Source: Clostridia bacterium
Lineage (GTDB): Bacteria > Bacillota > Clostridia > Oscillospirales > Acutalibacteraceae
NCBI GenBank assembly: GCA_017450005.1
Contig: JAFSYM010000035.1
Coordinates: 1 to 55,423 of the forward strand
Length of the DNA stretch: 55,423 nt
Direction of reading: 5' to 3'
Made by a program: the position numbers and the translations under genes. The notes beneath the pieces are model-generated. The model saw nothing but the letters and a program-made list of their open reading frames with translations, searched no databases and had not been told where the DNA came from. Numbering within the stretch: the stretch's first letter is position 1; each line of letters begins with the position of its first letter. This document shows, piece after piece, positions 33,532 to 42,768 of this stretch.

Positions 33532-34581
33532 ATGCAAAACAAGAAAAAATTTCTCTGGGCGCTGCTGTGCGCCGTGGTGCTGATCGCCTTCGCCGTACTC
33601 GCGGGAGAATGGGTCCGGCGCGGGCAGGAACTGCGGCAGCAGCAAACGACCGCACAGGCACAGGCTGAGACCGAGACCGCGCTTGCCGCCGCAGCGACGA
33701 CGCAAGGCGATACGGCGAAAGGGGCGCAGGACGACGAAATTGCGCTTCCCTCACCGACTACGGCGAAGGCTCCGACAGAACCCGCGCAAACGGCAACCGA
33801 GCCGCACACAACGTACACCGGCCGCTTTCCCCTGCCCGCCGTGCATTTCACCGTGACCGATCCGGACAATACGCGCGGGCTATCCGAAAAGCGGATCGAC
33901 CACAGTTTCGGCGTCGCCAAAAACGAACAGCCGCACGAAATCTCCGTCACACGGCAGGCTGAGCTGCGCAAGGCCGGCCGGAAGGCCGTGATCTACGACG
34001 ACCGCACGCGGGAAAAGGTACTGTATCTGACGTTCGACTGCGGGTTTGAAAACGGCAATACGGCGCATATACTCGACGTACTGCGCGATAAAAGCGTACC
34101 GGCCGCGTTTTTCTGCACGCTCTATCACATCCGCCAGCAGCCGGAGCTGATTGCGCGCATGATCGACGAGGGACACATCGTCGGCAACCATTCCGACACG
34201 CATCCCGACTTCTCCTCCATATCCCGCGCACAGATGGCACGCGAGCTGGAAGCCGTAGAGAATGCGCTGCGCACCGACTTCGGCTATACGAGCCGCTACT
34301 TCCGCTTTCCGGAAGGCGCCTACAGCGAGAGCGCACTCGATCTTGTGGAATCGCTGGACTATGTGCCGGTCTTCTGGTCGAGCGCGTACGCAGACTGGGA
34401 CACGACAAACACGAAGGGTGCGGACTACGCGCTGCAAACCGTCACAAGCCGCCTGCATCCCGGCGCGGTCATTCTGCTGCACGCCGTCTCGCCGGACAAT
34501 GCCGCGGCAATGGCGGACATCATTGATACCGCCCGCAGTATGGGCTACACCTTCCGCCCGCTGACGGAGCTGGGATCATAA
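33532..34581 (+). CDS. pdaA: PdaA-type polysaccharide deacetylase
   Basis: A 349-residue envelope enzyme with an N-terminal membrane segment (about 7-24), a Thr/Ala-rich linker (about 35-95) and a NodB-homology domain (about 140-345). The PdaA-type motif LTFDCGFENGNT (about 165-176), GNHSDTHPDF (about 217-226, metal His residues), RFPEGAYSES near 262 and VILLHAVSPD near 312 are all present. PdaA removes the acetyl group from MurNAc on the way to muramic delta-lactam in spore cortex, so its presence argues for a spore former. The ATG at 33532 is nine bases after AAAGGA; an ATG at 33514 lacks a site. A terminator separates it from the small-protein cluster. Confidence 0.9.
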   Translation: MQNKKKFLWALLCAVVLIAFAVLAGEWVRRGQELRQQQTTAQAQAETETALAAAATTQGDTAKGAQDDEIALPSPTTAKAPTEPAQTATEPHTTYTGRFPLPAVHFTVTDPDNTRGLSEKRIDHSFGVAKNEQPHEISVTRQAELRKAGRKAVIYDDRTREKVLYLTFDCGFENGNTAHILDVLRDKSVPAAFFCTLYHIRQQPELIARMIDEGHIVGNHSDTHPDFSSISRAQMARELEAVENALRTDFGYTSRYFRFPEGAYSESALDLVESLDYVPVFWSSAYADWDTTNTKGADYALQTVTSRLHPGAVILLHAVSPDNAAAMADIIDTARSMGYTFRPLTELGS

Positions 34582-34601
34582 CGTATAAGGGAAAACAGAA
34601 T

Positions 34602-34630
34602 CAGGCCGTCTAAAAGGCGGCCTGTTTTTT
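34602..34630 (+). terminator. Intrinsic terminator after pdaA
   Basis: Arms CAGGCC (34602-34607) and GGCCTG (34619-34624), then six T. It overlaps the last codons of the convergent GH39-like gene. Confidence 0.75.
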
Positions 34631-35977
34631 GAATGTGACGTACAGCATGGAGCCGCTTTCGATTTTGTCGGGCAGCGCGATCTCTGTCCATTCGCAGTTT
34701 TCGTTCACTGTCATGACCTTGTCCACGGCGTATGCGCCCGTATCCAGTTTCAGCCGTCTGTCGCGCTTTTCGGAAACGTTGGCGATGAGAAGCGCGGCGT
34801 TGCCCTGCGCGTCCTTTGCCGCGACGGCATACAGATCCTTGCGCAGCTTGTTTTTGATTTCCACCTGACTGCCGAGCTTGTACAACTGACCGAACGCGCG
34901 GAATCCGTAGTAGGCTGAGGAGGGCTGCCGTCCCTTGACAAACAAGCCTGCCCACATCTGCGCGTCATCGTCGCCGTCATAATAATGCGCCAAATCAACG
35001 CCTTTGTTCTGGAACATCAGCAGCATGGACGTCTGATTCGCGCCGTAGCGGCGGTCGATCTTATCGTTCTCCGTCGGGTTGTAGTTCCACTCGTCGACGA
35101 TGATTTCCGCCTGTCCGTAACCTGCCTTTGCGAGGTTTTCTCTTACATAGTCAATATAGCGCGCATTCTTTGCGGTGGTGGTGTAGCTGTGCCATGAGAA
35201 AAAGTCCATGGGAGACTGATGCGCTTTGATATAATCGAGGAAATTCAGAAAATACGTGACGAAATACTGGTTTCTCGGACTCGCGCCCGTATTCATGGCG
35301 TTCGTTTTCGTCAGCGCATAAAACCCGCAGGAGCCGTATCCGCCGATTTTCAGATCGGGGAATCTGTCCTTGAGGTACTTCGCGGCTGTGTCATACAGGC
35401 GGAAGAATTCTTCATCCGTGCCGATCCAGAAATGGTTGTCCGCGGGATCGTCGCTGTTCTCCGGTTCGTTCCAGATTTCCCAGTATCGGATGTTGTACCG
35501 GAAACCGTTCGCCCACCCTTCGTTGTAGTGAAGGATGATGTGCTCGCAGATCTGCGACCACTTTGTGTAGTCGGCGGGCGGCACAAGGTGATCATGGGCT
35601 GTCACAGGATCGCTGTAGCTGATGCCCAGACGAAAGAACGGCACCATGCCGGTGTCGACAATCGACGCCAGAACAGCATCGCATTCGGTAAAGTTGTAGG
35701 ACTGTTCATCCTGTACGTCTTTTGAAAAATCGGGGAAGATGCGATGAATATCCGTACAGTTGATGTCGTGCGTCCGGCACGAGGTCATATTGGCCTCGGT
35801 GAACAGTCTGTTCACTTCGCTGTCCGTCACATATTCGGGCATTCTGCCGATGTTGTGCACGGGTCTGATCTCATCCACGACGTGATCAAAGTCAATGCGG
35901 ATCACATTGGGCTTGAAGCACATCTGCATGAGAGAAATAATCAGGGCTAAAAGTGACGCGAAGAATGATTTTATCAT
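34610..35977 (-). CDS. GH39-like glycoside hydrolase (exported)
   Basis: A 455-residue protein with an N-terminal signal or anchor (about 3-20) and a TIM-barrel glycosidase of clan GH-A, most like GH39 beta-xylosidases/alpha-iduronidases. The acid/base Glu171 is in RYWEIWNEPENS (WNEP), and the nucleophile Glu296 is in IIVDEWNYNP. Other landmarks are the early CRTHDIN loop (about 67-73), FFSWHSY (about 259-265) and a C-terminal beta-rich part from about 370. These enzymes release xylose, iduronate or related sugars outside the cell. GGAGG precedes the ATG. It is transcribed alone and converges on pdaA. Confidence 0.82.
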   Translation of the reverse strand: MIKSFFASLLALIISLMQMCFKPNVIRIDFDHVVDEIRPVHNIGRMPEYVTDSEVNRLFTEANMTSCRTHDINCTDIHRIFPDFSKDVQDEQSYNFTECDAVLASIVDTGMVPFFRLGISYSDPVTAHDHLVPPADYTKWSQICEHIILHYNEGWANGFRYNIRYWEIWNEPENSDDPADNHFWIGTDEEFFRLYDTAAKYLKDRFPDLKIGGYGSCGFYALTKTNAMNTGASPRNQYFVTYFLNFLDYIKAHQSPMDFFSWHSYTTTAKNARYIDYVRENLAKAGYGQAEIIVDEWNYNPTENDKIDRRYGANQTSMLLMFQNKGVDLAHYYDGDDDAQMWAGLFVKGRQPSSAYYGFRAFGQLYKLGSQVEIKNKLRKDLYAVAAKDAQGNAALLIANVSEKRDRRLKLDTGAYAVDKVMTVNENCEWTEIALPDKIESGSMLYVTFKKQAAF

Positions 35978-36109
35978 GTCGCTGCCTCCGTTCTTTCATT
36001 CAATAAACACCGCTTTATCAAAATGGCCGTAACTCTTTTTCGATTTGTTTCCGCCGATTATTTGTCGGAAGCGATCCGGATGAAGACAATGCCATGCGGC
36101 GGATGCGTT

Positions 36110-36643
36110 TTACTTAATCCCGAACAGCCGCTTGAAGAAGTCCGCGATCTTGATAAAGAAATCCCGGATCGCGTTGATCACCCGGCGGAAAAAGCTGACG
36201 GGCTTTTCCGGTTCGGGCGCAGTCAGCGTCACGTCGTATGCGCGGCCGAGCTTTTTGTCCGTTTCCGCGGAAATACAATGTGTCTGCTGCCCGTTTACGT
36301 ACACGACCGTGGGGCTTTCATCGAAATTGTGCGCATTCTTTTCCACGTCGGCAAATTTATATCCGGCTGCAGGAACGACGTCCAGAACGAGCGTGTAGTT
36401 GTAACCGCCTTCAAAGACTTCAAACGAGTTATTGCCGGACAGTTGCTTGATCCAATACCGGACAGTGGCGGTGTATTTGTCGGGCTCCGCGGATTCGATG
36501 GTCATATCCGGCGCATCACCGACTGCCGGTTCCGTGACAAACAGGCGAACCTGTGTGATTGTCTGCGGTTCTGCGGCGAATGCGGGCATGACCGTCATGG
36601 CGACCATCAAAAGACAAAACAAAACGGACACTGTTTTTTTCAT
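36110..36643 (-). CDS. Small exported protein with amphipathic C-terminal helix
   Basis: A 177-residue protein with a signal peptide (about 1-23, ending AFA), a beta-rich middle without recognisable family (VRYWIKQLSGNNSFEVFEGG region), and a strongly amphipathic, basic C-terminus FFRRVINAIRDFFIKIADFF then KRLFGIK. The ATG at 36643 is eight bases after AAGGAG; a GTG nine bases earlier is less likely. Its C-terminal end resembles the ends of proteins at 33101 and 49993, suggesting a shared membrane-attachment device. It has its own promoter. Confidence 0.75.
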   Translation of the reverse strand: MKKTVSVLFCLLMVAMTVMPAFAAEPQTITQVRLFVTEPAVGDAPDMTIESAEPDKYTATVRYWIKQLSGNNSFEVFEGGYNYTLVLDVVPAAGYKFADVEKNAHNFDESPTVVYVNGQQTHCISAETDKKLGRAYDVTLTAPEPEKPVSFFRRVINAIRDFFIKIADFFKRLFGIK

Positions 36644-36698
36644 GCGTCTCACTCCTTTTCATTTGCAGACAGCAGTTTTGCGCAGTCTGTATAAAAGC

Positions 36699-36727
36699 AG
36701 TATACCACACACATCCTGTCCCTGCAA
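36699..36727 (-). promoter_or_regulatory. Predicted promoter of the gene at 36110
   Basis: Minus strand: -35 TTGCAG (36722-36727), a 17-bp spacer ending in TGG (extended -10), and -10 TATACT (36699-36704). Confidence 0.75.
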
Positions 36728-36781
36728 TAGCAAAGGCGCTGTTTTTGATCCGGCGTTTTCGCATAAAAGCCCCTCAGATTA

Positions 36782-36810
36782 TTGATTTTTATCGGTCTTT
36801 ATGTTACAAT
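36782..36810 (+). promoter_or_regulatory. Predicted promoter of the flavoprotein operon
   Basis: -35 TTGATT (36782-36787), a 17-bp spacer ending in TGT (extended -10), and -10 TACAAT (36805-36810), 34 bases ahead of the ATG, with AAGGAG between. Confidence 0.8.
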
Positions 36811-36844
36811 AAAAAACAACTTAAAGATCGGGAAGGAGTCGGAA

Positions 36845-38386
36845 ATGAAAGAATTTGACTATATCGTTGTCGGTTCGGGGTGCGCGGGTCTGTCCGCGTC
36901 GCTGGAGCTGGCCGTCAACAACCGCAAAGTGCTTCTGATCGAGCAGCACAACATCCCCGGAGGATGCGCCACCAGCTTTGTACGCGGCCGGTTTGAATTC
37001 GATCCCTCGCTGCATGAGCTGTGCGGCGTCGGTTCGCCGGAGAATCCCGGATTCGTGCGCAGCATGTTTGCCAAATACGGCGCGGATATCGAATGGTGTG
37101 AAGCCACGGACTGCTTCCGCGTGATCAGCACCTATTCCGACGGCGCGCCCATGGACGTGACCATGCCGTCCGGCAAGGAAGCGTTCATTGACAAAATGGA
37201 GTATTACGTTCCCGGTTCAAGACCTTCCGTGACAAAGTTCTTTGACCTCATGCAGAACATTCAGGACGGCCTTGACTATATCAGCGGCGACAAGATCGAC
37301 CCGCGCCAGATCATCAAAAAGTATATGCCGATGGTTCGCTCCGGCGGCTACACCACCAGCGTCGTTTTCGATGCGCTCGGCCTGCCGCAGAGAGCGCAGG
37401 ACATCCTTGCGGTGTATTGGACGTACCTCGGCGTGGATATGGAAAAGCTGTCTTTCCTGCACTACGCGTCCATGGTCAATACATATGTGACAAAGTCCGC
37501 GTACTATCCCGCGCATACCTCGCACGAGCTGTCGGTCAAGCTGACGGAGCGGCTCAGAGAACTCGGCGGCACCGTCATGATGGGCTGCAGAGCGGAGAAG
37601 TTCCTGTTTGAGGGCGACAAGTGCGTCGGCGTGCAGACGAACCTCGGCGCGTTCCGGGCAAAATACGGCGTGCTGGCGAATATCAACCCCGATATCGTGC
37701 ACGGTAAAATGGTGCCGCAGCATCTCGTGCCAAGGCGTGAGAAAAAGATCTCTGCCGCAAGAGACAGAAAGATCGGCGGGCGCATGTTCACCGCGTACTT
37801 CGGCCTGAACAAGACGGCGGAGGAGCTCGGCATCAAGGACTACAGCATCTTCCTGGTGGGCACGTCGGACTCGGTGAAGGAGTACGAGTCGCTCAAGCAC
37901 ATCTCCACCAACAACTACGCCATCATGCTCTGCTACAACATCCACAACGAAAACTTCTCGCCGGCGGGCACCTGTGTCGTGTCGTTTACCACCATGTTCA
38001 CGTCCGCCGAGGATTTCAATACGCTCGATGAAGCGGGGTATTACAAGCTGAAGACCATGATGGCCAAAAAGTTCATGGATCTTCTGAAGGAAAAGGCGGG
38101 CATTGATATTTCGGACGCGGTCGAGGAAATCACGGTCGCTTCCCCATACACGTTCGCCCGCTATCTGAACGCGCCCGAAGGCGGCGTCTACGGATTTGAA
38201 ACGACAGAGTGGGACGGCATCATTTCGAGAACGATCGAGATGACGATGGGTCTGGACTATAAGATCAAGCATCTGTATACCATCGGCACCAACGGTGTGC
38301 GCGGCGACGGTTACTCCTCCGCCTATACGGACGGCCAGATTTTAGCCGACAGGGCGCTTGCGCAATTTGAAAAGGAGGATGCATAA
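36845..38386 (+). CDS. CrtI/RetSat-like FAD-dependent oxidoreductase
   Basis: A 513-residue flavoprotein. The N-terminal Rossmann dinucleotide motif is DYIVVGSGCAGLSASLELA (about 5-23), followed by the acidic end of strand two in LLIEQHNIPGGCATS. It continues with FDPSLHEL, and ends with the FAD-contacting TIGTNGVRGDGYSSAYTDG (about 480-498). The overall plan and length match the phytoene desaturase/retinol saturase group, which add or remove hydrogens on carbon-carbon bonds. The substrate is not evident; no carotenoid genes are near. It is co-transcribed with a ferredoxin-NADP reductase/ferredoxin fusion that starts two bases after its stop, so that protein is probably its electron donor or acceptor. 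It is cytoplasmic. Confidence 0.87.
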   Translation: MKEFDYIVVGSGCAGLSASLELAVNNRKVLLIEQHNIPGGCATSFVRGRFEFDPSLHELCGVGSPENPGFVRSMFAKYGADIEWCEATDCFRVISTYSDGAPMDVTMPSGKEAFIDKMEYYVPGSRPSVTKFFDLMQNIQDGLDYISGDKIDPRQIIKKYMPMVRSGGYTTSVVFDALGLPQRAQDILAVYWTYLGVDMEKLSFLHYASMVNTYVTKSAYYPAHTSHELSVKLTERLRELGGTVMMGCRAEKFLFEGDKCVGVQTNLGAFRAKYGVLANINPDIVHGKMVPQHLVPRREKKISAARDRKIGGRMFTAYFGLNKTAEELGIKDYSIFLVGTSDSVKEYESLKHISTNNYAIMLCYNIHNENFSPAGTCVVSFTTMFTSAEDFNTLDEAGYYKLKTMMAKKFMDLLKEKAGIDISDAVEEITVASPYTFARYLNAPEGGVYGFETTEWDGIISRTIEMTMGLDYKIKHLYTIGTNGVRGDGYSSAYTDGQILADRALAQFEKEDA

Positions 38387-38388
38387 TC

Positions 38389-39600
38389 ATGGCGCTTGAA
38401 TTCAAAGTAAAATCGCTCGGCGGCGACCTGAAACGGTTTGTCGGCCTGATTACGGACAGAGAGCACGCCATCAAAAAGGCGCCGGAAAAGGACGTCGATC
38501 CGGTCTTTGCCATCAATGAAAACGCCAAGCTGCTTCATCCTGACTTTCAGAAGATGGTGATTCAGGAAATCGTGGAGCACAAGGGCGCCGACTCGAAAAC
38601 ATTTGTGTTCAAAAAAGCGGACGGCACAAAGGCGGCCTGTTTCAGAGCCGGTCAGTATGTCAGCGTTCTTTTGAAAATCGGTTCGTCCCTGGTGACAAGG
38701 CCGTACTCCATTTGTTCCTCGCCGGCGCAGGCGCAGCAGGGGATTGTGAAAATCACCGTCAGAAACGTAAAAGACGGCTATGCGGCGCCCTATATGCTGG
38801 AAAACTTCAAGGTCGGCGATACCGTATATATCTCCGGCCCGGAGGGGACGTTCTATTACGAACCGCTCAGAGACGCCGGCCATGTGATCGCGCTCGCGGG
38901 CGGCAGCGGCATCACGCCGTTCCTTTCCATGGCGCACGCGATCAAGGACGGGACGGAGGATTTCTGCCTGACGATCCTGTTCGGTTCCAGAACCGAAGAA
39001 AATATTCTTTTCAGAAAAGAGCTCGATGAAATCGCCGCGCAGTGCAGCAAGGTCAAAGTGGTGCACGTGCTGTCCGACGAGAAGAAGGACGGCTGCGAGT
39101 CCGGCTTCATCAATGCCGATCTGATCCGCAAATATGCGCCGGAAGGCAGGTATTCGATCTTTATGTGCGGGCCGGAGGCGATGTATCGCTTTGCCCAGAA
39201 GGAAATCGAGAAGCTGCATCTGGAGCCGAAGTTTGTGCGCCGCGAGCTGCTCGGCGTAACCAAAAATGTGGCGTCACTGCCGGATTATCCCGCAGCATGC
39301 GTCGGAAAAACATATTCGGTCAAGGTCGTCATCGGCGAGCAGACATACACGGTGGACGGCAAAGCCGAGGAGACGATTCTCACGGCGATCGAAAGAGCCG
39401 GCATCCCCGCGCCCGCAAGATGCAGAAGCGGCGAATGCGGCTGGTGCAGAAGCAAGCTCGTCAGCGGTACGGTGTATATTCCCGCCGAAAACGATACCGG
39501 CAGACGGTACATCGACAAGCAGTGCGGCTATATCCATCCGTGCGCATCCTTCCCGACGAGCGACGTCGTGCTCGAAGTGCCCGGCAGCTACATGCAATGA
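38389..39600 (+). CDS. Ferredoxin reductase-[2Fe-2S] ferredoxin fusion
   Basis: A 403-residue electron-transfer protein. Residues about 50-300 are a FAD/NAD(P)-binding reductase: the FAD motif TRPYSICSS (about 103-111), the GGSGITPFLSM nucleotide loop (about 169-179) and FMCGPEAMYRF near 260. Residues about 310-403 are a plant-type [2Fe-2S] ferredoxin with C-x4-C-x2-C as CRSGECGWC (about 345-353) and a distal Cys near 384 (YIHPC). The first 50 residues are an extension of unknown role. It would carry electrons between NAD(P)H and the CrtI-like flavoprotein encoded just upstream. AAGGAGG overlaps the end of the upstream gene. Confidence 0.9.
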   Translation: MALEFKVKSLGGDLKRFVGLITDREHAIKKAPEKDVDPVFAINENAKLLHPDFQKMVIQEIVEHKGADSKTFVFKKADGTKAACFRAGQYVSVLLKIGSSLVTRPYSICSSPAQAQQGIVKITVRNVKDGYAAPYMLENFKVGDTVYISGPEGTFYYEPLRDAGHVIALAGGSGITPFLSMAHAIKDGTEDFCLTILFGSRTEENILFRKELDEIAAQCSKVKVVHVLSDEKKDGCESGFINADLIRKYAPEGRYSIFMCGPEAMYRFAQKEIEKLHLEPKFVRRELLGVTKNVASLPDYPAACVGKTYSVKVVIGEQTYTVDGKAEETILTAIERAGIPAPARCRSGECGWCRSKLVSGTVYIPAENDTGRRYIDKQCGYIHPCASFPTSDVVLEVPGSYMQ

Positions 39601-39633
39601 TTGCGGCAGCCGGCGCTGAATAAGAACTGTATG

Positions 39634-39682
39634 ATCCCTGCAACCCGAGCCGAAGGTCCTGCGCTGCAGGGATAATATTTTT
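39634..39682 (+). terminator. Probable terminator after the flavoprotein operon
   Basis: Arms ATCCCTGCA (39634-39642) and TGCAGGGAT (39665-39673) pair perfectly around a 22-base loop with an inner GC-rich fold. An A/T-rich tract with five T ends it. Confidence 0.65.
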
Positions 39683-39692
39683 GAATCACTGT

Positions 39693-39721
39693 TTGCATTT
39701 TTACGAAGTCTGTGATAAAAT
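39693..39721 (+). promoter_or_regulatory. Predicted promoter of the partner-switching operon
   Basis: -35 TTGCAT (39693-39698), a 17-bp spacer ending in TGA (extended -10), and -10 TAAAAT (39716-39721). Confidence 0.7.
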
Positions 39722-39756
39722 AGATAAGATATACCTTGCAATTTGGGAGACAGAGT

Positions 39757-41511
39757 ATGCCAAGTAAAAGCATCCGGGAAATGAACCGGTTTGAGCGGCG
39801 CCATTACGCGCTCGGCGCCCGTGTGTTCCGCTCCTCGATCCTGAGCTCGATCCTGCTGGGCGTCGTGTCGCTGATGATCGGATTGGGCTTGTATGCCGTT
39901 GCGCTTTCCGGACAGTATATCACCGAGGCGTTCACCATCACACGCAGCGCGCAGGCGATCCTGAGCGAAGTCGTCGACGTGCAGCCGCTGGCCGGCGAGG
40001 TCATGGAAAGATACCGGGGCATGTCCGACGCGCAGCGCGCGCAGGTGTATACCGACAGCTACCGCGCACGCTTTTCCGATCTGGACAGCCGCGAGGATTA
40101 TACCATGGCACGCAGTATCCTGCGGGATTTCTTCGCCTCGAGCGACGTATATGACGTGTATTTGGCCATGTACGACCGCGAGACCTCGGCGATGGTGTAT
40201 ATTGCCGACCCGATGGACGACGATGAAGCCAGCCTTCCCGGCGATTGGGAGAGCGTGAATGAAGAGGGCATGATCAAATTCCTCGAATGGAACGGCGAGG
40301 GCAAGCTCTACGACGTCGGCAAGACCGAGCTGTACGGCTGGCTTGCGACGTGCGGCGTGCCGATCCGCAACGCCGCCGGAGAACCGGTTGCGTTTGTCCT
40401 GGCGGACATTTCGCTGCAAAATGTGGCCGACGGCATGAAGAGCTTTGTGCTGCAGTATGTTGTGGCGATGTTCCTGCTGGTCAATCTGCTCAGCGTTCTG
40501 ACCGCGCTGCACATGGAGAAAAAGCTGGCAGAACCGATCAACCGTATTGCGCAGGCGGCGCAGAACTATCTGGATGACAAGAAAAACGGCGCCGCTGCGG
40601 CCGAACACTTTTCAAAGCTCAACATTTCGACGGGCGACGAGATCGAGAATCTGGCGCTGATTATGGCGGATATGGAAAGCGGACTTGCCGAGTATGAGAC
40701 GCAGCTGACAAAGGTGACCGCGGAGAAAGAGCGCGTCGGTGCGGAGCTTGCGCTGGCAACGCGCATTCAGGCGGATATGCTGCCGAACATCTATCCGGCG
40801 TTCCCCGAACGCAGGGAGTTCGACGTTTACGCATCCATGGACCCGGCAAAAGAGGTCGGCGGCGACTTTTACGATTTCTTCCTTGTGGACGACGACCATC
40901 TGGCTATCGTGATGGCGGACGTTTCGGGCAAGGGCGTTCCGGCGGCGCTGTTTATGATGATGACCAAGATCATGCTCCAGAATCAGGCCATGACCGGCAA
41001 GAGTCCGAAGGACGTGCTCACGGCGGTCAACGATCAGATCTGCCGCAACAACCGCGAGGAAATGTTCGTGACGGTGTGGCTGGGTATATTGGAGCTGTCC
41101 ACCGGCAAACTCTCCGCTGCCAATGCGGGACACGAAAAGCCTGTCCTGAAAACGCAGGACGGTGCGTTCGAGCTGGTGAACGACAAGCACGGCTTTGTTA
41201 TCGGCGGCATGGAGGGCGTGCGCTATAAAGAATACGAGCTGCAGCTTTCGCCCGGTTCCGCGCTGTTTTTGTACACCGACGGCGTGCCGGAGGCGACAAG
41301 GGCAGACAATGAACTGTTCGGCATAGAGCGCATGCTCGACGCGCTCAATGAAAACAAGGATGCTGCTCCGCAGCAGATCCTCGAGTCGATGACCAAGTCG
41401 GTTCAGGCGTTTGTCGGCGATGCAGCGCAGTTTGACGACCTGACCATGCTGTGCCTGCATTTCTACGGCAGCGGGAGCGACGCCTGCGCCGGAAACGATA
41501 CGAATGCATAA
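39757..41511 (+). CDS. Membrane SpoIIE/RsbU-type PP2C phosphatase
   Basis: A 584-residue sensor phosphatase. The first membrane segment is at about 29-50, an extracytoplasmic sensor part covers about 51-225, and the second membrane segment is at about 228-248. A HAMP-like linker and coiled coil follow (about 250-345), then the PP2C domain (about 350-575): DPAKEVGGDFYDFF, VMADVSGKGVPAALFM, NAGHEKPVL, FLYTDGVPEATRAD and FDDLTMLCLHF, with the metal-binding aspartates intact. This class dephosphorylates the serine of a STAS anti-anti-sigma factor. The ATG at 39757 with GGGAG upstream is chosen over a TTG 21 bases earlier. It is followed by the STAS-kinase fusion and the RsbW-like gene, giving a full partner-switching set. 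Confidence 0.92.
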   Translation: MPSKSIREMNRFERRHYALGARVFRSSILSSILLGVVSLMIGLGLYAVALSGQYITEAFTITRSAQAILSEVVDVQPLAGEVMERYRGMSDAQRAQVYTDSYRARFSDLDSREDYTMARSILRDFFASSDVYDVYLAMYDRETSAMVYIADPMDDDEASLPGDWESVNEEGMIKFLEWNGEGKLYDVGKTELYGWLATCGVPIRNAAGEPVAFVLADISLQNVADGMKSFVLQYVVAMFLLVNLLSVLTALHMEKKLAEPINRIAQAAQNYLDDKKNGAAAAEHFSKLNISTGDEIENLALIMADMESGLAEYETQLTKVTAEKERVGAELALATRIQADMLPNIYPAFPERREFDVYASMDPAKEVGGDFYDFFLVDDDHLAIVMADVSGKGVPAALFMMMTKIMLQNQAMTGKSPKDVLTAVNDQICRNNREEMFVTVWLGILELSTGKLSAANAGHEKPVLKTQDGAFELVNDKHGFVIGGMEGVRYKEYELQLSPGSALFLYTDGVPEATRADNELFGIERMLDALNENKDAAPQQILESMTKSVQAFVGDAAQFDDLTMLCLHFYGSGSDACAGNDTNA

Positions 41512-41541
41512 AGACCGAATACAGAATAAAGGAGAAAGAGT

Positions 41542-42720
41542 ATGTTTCAACTGACTGCAAAAAAAGAAGACGGCAAACTGATTCTTGCGCTCAGCGGCCG
41601 GATCGATTCTGCCAACGCCTCGGACGCCGAGGCGCAGATCCGCGCCGAAGCGGAAGGCTTTTCCGGTGAGCTGGTGCTGGATGCGGATGCGCTGGAGTAC
41701 ATTTCCAGTGCGGGACTGCGTGTGGTTCTGCGCCTCAAGAAGCTCAACGGCACAACGAAGATTATCAACGTTTCGTCCGACGTTTATGAGATATTCGACA
41801 TGACCGGATTTACCGAGATGATGGATATTTCCAAGGCGTACCGCAAGCTCTCCGTGGAGGGGTGCGAGGTCATCGGCGAGGGCGCCAACGGCAAAGTTTA
41901 CCGCATTGACGCGGACACCATTGTGAAGGTGTATAAAAACCACGACGCGCTCGAAGAGATCCACAACGAGCGCGAGCTTGCGCGCAAGGCGTTTGTCATG
42001 GGCGTGCCGACCGCGATCCCCTACGACGTGGTGCAGGTGGGCGATCTGTACGGCTCCGTGTTCGAGCTGCTCAACGCCAGATCTTTTGCCAAGCTCATGA
42101 TTGCCGACCCGTCGCAGACCGATGCGCTGGCCAAGGCGAGCGTCGACATCCTCAAGACGATGCACTCGACCATGCTCAAGCCCGGCGAGCTGCCCGACAA
42201 GAAGGCGGAAGCGATTGTCTGGGCGGAATTCTGCCGCGATTATCTGCCGCAGGATGTGGGCGACAAGCTGGTTGCGCTTGTCAAAGCCGTTCCGGACACT
42301 TGCAACATGCTGCACGGCGACTACCACATCAAGAACATCATGCAGCAAAACGGCGAGAATCTCCTGATCGACATGGACACGCTTGCAATGGGTCACCCGA
42401 TCTTCGAGTTCTCCGCGATCTATGCCGCGTACATAGGCTTCTCCTGCATCAACCATGACCAGGTCAAGGAGTTCCTCGGCATCCCGTACGAGCAGTCCGT
42501 GCAGTTCTGGAACGCCACGCTCAAGTATTATTTCGGTACAGAAGACGCCGATACGCTGCGTGCCGTTGAGGACAAGGCCGCCATCATCTGCTATGCGCGT
42601 CTGCTTCGCCGCACCGTCCGCAAGTCGAAGGACGACGAGGCATACAAGGCCAAAATGATCGAATACTGTAAACAGGCGCTGTGCGATCTGGTTCCGAGAA
42701 CGCAGTCGCTGACAGTCTGA
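41542..42720 (+). CDS. STAS domain fused to an APH/choline-kinase-like domain
   Basis: A 392-residue fusion. Residues 1-100 are a STAS anti-sigma-factor antagonist, with the regulatory segment LEYISSAGLRVVLRL (51-65), whose Ser is the usual phosphorylation site. Residues about 108-390 are a phosphotransferase of the aminoglycoside/choline-kinase type: IGEGANGKVYRI (111-122), Lys129 in IVKVYK, HGDYHIKNIM (258-267) and LLIDMDTLAMG (274-284) with the metal Asp. The second domain is intact in its catalytic motifs, so it may phosphorylate a protein or small molecule. Such fusions let a switch output directly control a kinase rather than a sigma factor. AAAGGAG precedes the ATG. It sits between the phosphatase and the ATPase. 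Confidence 0.9.
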   Translation: MFQLTAKKEDGKLILALSGRIDSANASDAEAQIRAEAEGFSGELVLDADALEYISSAGLRVVLRLKKLNGTTKIINVSSDVYEIFDMTGFTEMMDISKAYRKLSVEGCEVIGEGANGKVYRIDADTIVKVYKNHDALEEIHNERELARKAFVMGVPTAIPYDVVQVGDLYGSVFELLNARSFAKLMIADPSQTDALAKASVDILKTMHSTMLKPGELPDKKAEAIVWAEFCRDYLPQDVGDKLVALVKAVPDTCNMLHGDYHIKNIMQQNGENLLIDMDTLAMGHPIFEFSAIYAAYIGFSCINHDQVKEFLGIPYEQSVQFWNATLKYYFGTEDADTLRAVEDKAAIICYARLLRRTVRKSKDDEAYKAKMIEYCKQALCDLVPRTQSLTV

Positions 42721-42768
42721 CGCACCGACACGCCGGTGTATTCGGTATGCAAAGGAGGTAACGCGAAG

